A DNA stretch of 60,344 nt from Mucilaginibacter polytrichastri. Lineage in GTDB: Bacteria; Bacteroidota; Bacteroidia; Sphingobacteriales; Sphingobacteriaceae. The translations under genes and the position numbers were made by a program. The notes beneath the pieces are model-generated. The model had not been told where the DNA came from, made no database searches, and worked only from the letters and a program-made list of their open reading frames with translations. This document shows, one piece after another, positions 55,649-60,344 of the stretch. Where the stretch lies: assembly GCF_001911425.1 (NCBI RefSeq), contig NZ_MPPL01000001.1:2684794-2745137 (forward strand), given 5' to 3'. Positions within the stretch are counted from its first letter, which is position 1. Every line of letters starts with the position of its first letter.

Positions 55649-58600
55649 ATGACTAAAACTTTACTCCAGATTTGCTTTATGTTGTTGCTCTCGGCAACGG
55701 CATTGGCTCAAAACCGGCAAATAACCGGGCAAGTGCTTGATAAAGAAGGTAACGACCCAATTGTTGGTGCTACCGTTTTAATCAAAGGCACTTCGCAAGG
55801 GGGACAAACTGATGTGAACGGTAAATTTAAATTAAACGTACCATCAGAAGGTAACACGATACTTATTATCCGCTACGTTGGTTACAAAACACGCGAAATT
55901 ACAGTTAGTGCTACCCAAACTAATATAAGTGTGCCGCTGTCGTCAGACTCACAACAACTTAACGAAGTTGTTGCCGTAGGATTTGCTACCGTTAAACGCC
56001 GCGACCTTACCGGTTCTGTATCGTCAGTAACAGCCAAACAATTAAAAGATATCCCGGTGGCTTCTGCCGGCCAGGCGCTTGCAGGCCGTTTAGCAGGCGT
56101 ACAAATTACACAATCTGAAGGTTCGCCGGATGCTGATATCCGGATCCGCGTACGTGGCGGCGGTTCTATTACACAAGATAACTCCCCGCTTTATATTATT
56201 GATGGCGTACAGGTTGAAAACGGCCTCAACAGCATTTCGCCGCAGGATATCGAATCTATCGATGTTTTAAAAGATGCAGCCTCTACCGCTATCTATGGAG
56301 CCCGTGGTGCCAATGGTGTTGTTATTATTTCAACAAAAGGTGGCCATCAGCAACGTACCGTGGTTAACTACAATGGCTATTTTGGGGTTAGCCAGTTGGC
56401 TAACGAACTAAAGGTAATGAACCCTTATGATTTTGTGGTTTACCAGTACGAGCGTAACCGCTTTAGCCCAAGTGCCGATAGTACCCAGTTTATAAAAGAT
56501 TATGGCCGTAGCTTTGATTCGCTTTCGCGCTTTAAAAGCGTCCCGTTTGTAGATTGGCAAAAGAAAGCGCTGGGCCGCAACGCCATACAACAGCAACATA
56601 ACATAAGTATTACAGGCGGCTCGGCAACTACCCAGTTTAACGTAAGCTTTACCAACGACCAGCACGAGGGTACCGTACTTAACTCTAACTATACCCGTAA
56701 CCTCATTAATTTCAGGTTCGATCATACCGCATCAGACCATCTTAAAATAGGCTTCAATGCCCGCTATAGCGCACAGATTGTTGACGGGGCAGGTACATCA
56801 AACGCAGGAAGCTCCTCTTACAACAACCTGCGTAACAGTGTAAAGTACAGGCCCTTCAACCTTCCCGGTGTACCGGATGACGGCATTGACCCTGCCTACC
56901 TCGATGAAACCAACCAGGCCGGCAATAACCTGGGGATACTTAACCCTATTGCCAATGCCAATGCGCAGTACCGCAAAAACTACCAAAACGTAACCAATTT
57001 TAACGGTTACTTAAATTATACCTTTAACAAGTACTTTGCTTTTAAAACAACCCTCGGTCTAGATTTTAATAACCAGAAACAAAATGCGTTTGATGATGTG
57101 ATCACCTTTAACTCGCGCATTAACGGCAGCGGCCAGCCCCTGGCAGGTACGGTAACCAGCAATACCAATACGCTAGATCTATCTAATGTAATCACATTTA
57201 ACAACGCTGCTGCAAACTCAAAGCATCATAGCATTAATGTAATTTTAGGAAACGAATTTTATAACCTGCACACCGAAAGCACTAACAACCAGTTTAAATT
57301 ATTCCCGATTGGTATCGACCCGGTTACGGCTTTAAACCAGTTTAACCTGGGTACCATTGTGCCAACCTACCCGCTGCAAACCTATGCAACCAGCCACTTA
57401 CTATCGTTCTTTGGCAGGGCTAATTACGATTTCGATAAAAAATATTATGCATCATTTACCTTACGTGCAGACGGTTCATCGAAATTTGCACCCGGCCGCC
57501 AATGGGGGTACTTCCCTTCGGGATCACTGGCATGGCGTATCTCAGACGAAAACTTTATGAAAGAGTTCAAGGCTCTGTCTGATCTGAAATTACGGTTAAG
57601 CTATGGTACATCTGGTAATAACCGCATCAATGATTACCTGTTCGAACCTGCTTTTAACGCTAATGCTTTATATGGCCTAAATGAAAGCACAACCAGCATA
57701 GGGTTTAGTCCGGCCTATCTCTTTAATCCTTTATTAAAATGGGAAACCACCGTATCAAAAAATATAGGTATCGACTTCGGCATTCTGAGTAACCGTATCC
57801 AGATCTCGTTAGATGCGTACAACAATACCACAAAAAACCTGCTGATCAATGTACCGGTGCCAACCAGTTCGGGCTATGCTACCCAGCTACAGAATGTGGG
57901 TAAAACAGCCAATAGGGGTATTGAGGCACAAGTTAACGCTACCATCATTCAAAAGAAAAGCTTTACTTGGTCGGCCAACTTTAACATTGCATACAACAAC
58001 AACAAAATAATTGCACTGGCACCGGGCCAGGCATCGTACCTGCAAAACTCCGGATGGGGCGTATCGGGTCAGCCTGCAGACTTTATCGTAAAGGTAGGTT
58101 CGCCGGTGGGTAGTGTGTATGGTTACCAAAGCGATGGCTTTTATAAGGTATCAGACTTTAACTACAATGCTGCAACACAAACTTATACCCTTAAAACAGG
58201 CGTAGCCGATCCATCAAAAGTTATTGGTATTGCCCAGCCCGGCCTGGTAAAATACAAAGATTTAAATGGCGATGGTGTAATTACCGATGCCGATAAAACT
58301 GTATTGGGTACAACAAATCCTAAAATTACGGGCGGCTTAAACCAGTCGTTCGGCTTTATGCATTTCGACATGAGCGTGTTCCTGAACTTCCAGGCTGCCG
58401 CCAAAGTGCTTAACGCCAATGAAATTGAATTTACCAATGGCTATACCTCAAATACCAACTTGCTGGCACAGGCAACAGGCCGCTGGAAAACCATTGATGC
58501 AAACGGTAACCAGGTTCAAAAAGTGGTAAATGGCGTAGTTACAGGCATAGCGCCAGACCAGCTTGCTGCATTAAACGCTAATGCCAAATATGCTATACCG

Positions 58601-58894
58601 GTTACAGGTAGCGCAGCCTTCTACCCTACCTCATCGGCTGTAGAAAATGCGGCTTTTGTACGCATCAATAACGTAACCCTGGGCTACACTTTTACAGGTG
58701 CATTTTTAAAGAAAATACATGTAACCAAATTCCGGATCTATGCAACAGGCAACAACCTGGGTATTATTACCAGTTACTCTGGCTATGACCCTGATGTAAA
58801 TACACGGCGCGGCACACCGGTTACACCGGGGGTAGACTATGCAGCATACCCACGCAGCCGCAGCTATCTATTTGGAGTTAACCTTACCTTATAA
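55649..58894 (+). CDS. SusC/RagA-family TonB-dependent transporter, second locus
   Basis: The 1,081-residue protein has a signal peptide (1-20, ending ALAQ). The regulatory-like domain (GQVLDKEGNDPIVGATVLIK) and plug (LNEVVAVGFATVKRRDLTGS) follow. SusC signatures are NSPLYIIDGVQVENGLNSIS and ASTAIYGARGANGVVIISTK. The barrel ends in LFGVNLTL. It should import oligosaccharides through the outer membrane with the SusD encoded next. It is probably controlled by the divergent LacI-type gene. The substrate is unknown because enzymes of this locus lie outside the window. Confidence 0.94.
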   Translation: MTKTLLQICFMLLLSATALAQNRQITGQVLDKEGNDPIVGATVLIKGTSQGGQTDVNGKFKLNVPSEGNTILIIRYVGYKTREITVSATQTNISVPLSSDSQQLNEVVAVGFATVKRRDLTGSVSSVTAKQLKDIPVASAGQALAGRLAGVQITQSEGSPDADIRIRVRGGGSITQDNSPLYIIDGVQVENGLNSISPQDIESIDVLKDAASTAIYGARGANGVVIISTKGGHQQRTVVNYNGYFGVSQLANELKVMNPYDFVVYQYERNRFSPSADSTQFIKDYGRSFDSLSRFKSVPFVDWQKKALGRNAIQQQHNISITGGSATTQFNVSFTNDQHEGTVLNSNYTRNLINFRFDHTASDHLKIGFNARYSAQIVDGAGTSNAGSSSYNNLRNSVKYRPFNLPGVPDDGIDPAYLDETNQAGNNLGILNPIANANAQYRKNYQNVTNFNGYLNYTFNKYFAFKTTLGLDFNNQKQNAFDDVITFNSRINGSGQPLAGTVTSNTNTLDLSNVITFNNAAANSKHHSINVILGNEFYNLHTESTNNQFKLFPIGIDPVTALNQFNLGTIVPTYPLQTYATSHLLSFFGRANYDFDKKYYASFTLRADGSSKFAPGRQWGYFPSGSLAWRISDENFMKEFKALSDLKLRLSYGTSGNNRINDYLFEPAFNANALYGLNESTTSIGFSPAYLFNPLLKWETTVSKNIGIDFGILSNRIQISLDAYNNTTKNLLINVPVPTSSGYATQLQNVGKTANRGIEAQVNATIIQKKSFTWSANFNIAYNNNKIIALAPGQASYLQNSGWGVSGQPADFIVKVGSPVGSVYGYQSDGFYKVSDFNYNAATQTYTLKTGVADPSKVIGIAQPGLVKYKDLNGDGVITDADKTVLGTTNPKITGGLNQSFGFMHFDMSVFLNFQAAAKVLNANEIEFTNGYTSNTNLLAQATGRWKTIDANGNQVQKVVNGVVTGIAPDQLAALNANAKYAIPVTGSAAFYPTSSAVENAAFVRINNVTLGYTFTGAFLKKIHVTKFRIYATGNNLGIITSYSGYDPDVNTRRGTPVTPGVDYAAYPRSRSYLFGVNLTL

Positions 58895-58912
58895 TATTTG
58901 ACTAAAAAGATC

Positions 58913-60344
58913 ATGAAAAAGTTCACATATAATTTGCTGGCAACCTTATTGGTAATGTCACTTACTATGCTTACTTCTTGTAAAAAATACCTGGAAGAGC
59001 ACCCGGTTGCTTCGTTCTCAACGGCTGCAGCTTTCAGCAATGTTAATACAGCCACAGCTGCCTTACTGGGCGTATATGCCAGGCTGGCGGGTGATGCCGG
59101 TTATGGTATCAGGCTGAGTATGTATTACACTGTTGATGCCGACGATTTTGTTGGCCCTCCAAGCAACACCGCACCAGATAACGATCGCCGCGATATTGCC
59201 CGTTATGTAGCTACATCAAACAATGCACAGCTGGAAGCCCCCTTTGAAAACCTTTACAGCGGCATTGAAAGAGCAAATATCTGTATCAAGTACATTCCGC
59301 TAATGGCGGCCTATACCAGTGGCAGCACTTCAGACCAAACTGCTTTAAAGCGTTTATATGGCGAGGCACTAACCCTGCGTGCCCAATTCTATTTCGAACT
59401 GATCAGGAACTGGGGCGATGTACCAGCTCCATACATTCCATCGGCAGATCAGCCTACCTTAAAAATAGCGAAGACAAGTCAGGATGCTATTTACGACCAT
59501 ATTCTAGCCGATCTGCTGCAAGCAGAAAGCCTGGTACCCTGGAGAACAGAAGTTTCTACACGTGACGAACGTATTACCAAAGGCGCAGTTAAGGGTCTGC
59601 GTGCCCGTATTGCATTATATGCTGGTGGCTATGCCTTAAAAGGAACCCAGGTTTCTCGCCGTACAGATTACCTGAAACTATATCAGATCTGCCATGATGA
59701 ATGCGCCGATTTAATGGCCAACCGCAGTCAGCATAACCTCAACACCAGTTTCCAAACCCTATTTAAAAACTATGTTGATGCACGCACCCTCGACCCTACT
59801 TACGAAATTATGTTCGAGGTAGCTATGGCTGGTGGTTCTGGCGTAGCCGATAGTAAATTAGGATATTATGATGGCCCCAGAAGTGTAAACGGGAGCACCA
59901 GTTATGGCAACTCAAGCTTAACCGCAACGCCAACTTATTTCTATGCATTCGACCAAAATGATACCCGGCGCGATGTTACTATTTGCCCTTATTTTACCAA
60001 TATTGATGGCACCAAAGCACTGCAAAAATTAACTATCATTACCAGTGGAAAATTCAGGAGAGACTGGATCACTAATCCTACTATTGCACCTACTTCAGCC
60101 GCTCAGTATTTTGGTATTAACTGGCCTATTTTGCGTTTTTCTGATATCCTGCTGATGTTTGCCGAAACAGAAAATGAAATTAGCGGAGGCCCAACATCAG
60201 CAGCTACAAGCGCGCTAAGGGAAGTAAGAGCCCGTGGCTTTGGCGGCAATACTGCATTGATTGGCACCACACCTGCCGATAAAGCAGGCTTCTTTACCGC
60301 TATTATGAACGAAAGGTTATTTGAATTTGGTGGCGAAGGTGTCC
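58913..60344 (+). CDS. SusD/RagB-family lipoprotein (3' truncated)
   Basis: An ATG at 58913 opens a frame that runs without a stop to the window end, giving 477 residues. The signal ends at lipobox LTSC (Cys near 22), followed by KKYLEEHPVASFSTAAAFSN. SusD motifs include RLYGEALTLRAQFYFELIRN and, close to the window end, EVRARGFGGN and IMNERLFEFGGEG. The usual family length (about 500-550) means only the tail is missing. It follows SusC after 18 bases, so the two are co-transcribed and act as a surface-binding plus import pair. Confidence 0.9.
   Translation, partial: MKKFTYNLLATLLVMSLTMLTSCKKYLEEHPVASFSTAAAFSNVNTATAALLGVYARLAGDAGYGIRLSMYYTVDADDFVGPPSNTAPDNDRRDIARYVATSNNAQLEAPFENLYSGIERANICIKYIPLMAAYTSGSTSDQTALKRLYGEALTLRAQFYFELIRNWGDVPAPYIPSADQPTLKIAKTSQDAIYDHILADLLQAESLVPWRTEVSTRDERITKGAVKGLRARIALYAGGYALKGTQVSRRTDYLKLYQICHDECADLMANRSQHNLNTSFQTLFKNYVDARTLDPTYEIMFEVAMAGGSGVADSKLGYYDGPRSVNGSTSYGNSSLTATPTYFYAFDQNDTRRDVTICPYFTNIDGTKALQKLTIITSGKFRRDWITNPTIAPTSAAQYFGINWPILRFSDILLMFAETENEISGGPTSAATSALREVRARGFGGNTALIGTTPADKAGFFTAIMNERLFEFGGEGV

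Overview
The window looks like a chromosomal segment of a Bacteroidota bacterium, most likely family Sphingobacteriaceae (Mucilaginibacter/Pedobacter type). This placement is inferred from four things seen directly: paired SusC/SusD genes, a serine protease with a C-terminal Por/type IX sorting domain, long SLBB-type exporters, and TTG-n(17-23)-TAnnTTTG promoter matches instead of E. coli-like -35/-10 boxes. Both ends are cut inside genes: a glycosyltransferase at the left and a SusD lipoprotein at the right.

Region 1 (1-12.8 kb) is the end of one surface-polysaccharide locus. It holds a GT2 glycosyltransferase, a Wzy-like polymerase, a hexapeptide acyltransferase and a GT4 enzyme (+). These are followed by a GT4 enzyme and an RmlD-like SDR on the minus strand, then (+) another GT4 enzyme, a Wzi-like barrel, a Wza/SLBB exporter and a Wzz chain-length protein.

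Region 2 (12.8-21.1 kb, minus strand) is a tandem duplication of a three-gene cassette: lipoprotein, Wzi barrel B, Wzi barrel A. A 2,835-bp core (13964-16798 and 18187-21021) is almost identical, with only three differences seen by eye, all in protein-coding DNA. The last two thirds of each A gene, the intergenic DNA and the lipoprotein signal peptides differ sharply. The core is visibly GC-richer than the variable parts, so each A gene is a mosaic. This is the most unusual feature of the window.

Region 3 (21.2-37.1 kb, minus strand) is a second polysaccharide locus, complete in outline. In transcription order it has Wza/SLBB, Wzz, Wzx flippase, acyltransferase, GT2, Wzy-like polymerase, GT, GT9 heptosyltransferase, acyltransferase, sugar-nucleotide epimerase, CgeB-like GT, heptose-7-P kinase, GmhA and a polyprenyl-phosphate glycosylphosphotransferase. 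Much of it is very AT-rich. It runs co-directionally into the Wzi cassettes, so one transcription unit could cover synthesis, export and surface attachment of a heptose-containing polymer.

Region 4 (37.1-41.8 kb) has a 978-bp stretch without a convincing gene, then a lipoprotein M57-type metalloprotease and a type IX-secreted subtilase. Region 5 (41.8-54.1 kb, minus strand) is a polysaccharide utilisation locus: SusC, SusD, a GH144-like endo-beta-1,2-glucanase, a GH3 beta-glucosidase and an alpha/beta hydrolase. It lies downstream of a membrane-spanning propeller-HTH regulator, and beta-1,2-glucan is the likely substrate. Region 6 (54.2 kb to the end) starts a second such locus, with a LacI-type regulator divergent from a SusC/SusD pair and a near-perfect 28-bp palindrome between them. 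No tRNA, rRNA, CRISPR array, transposase or integrase was seen.
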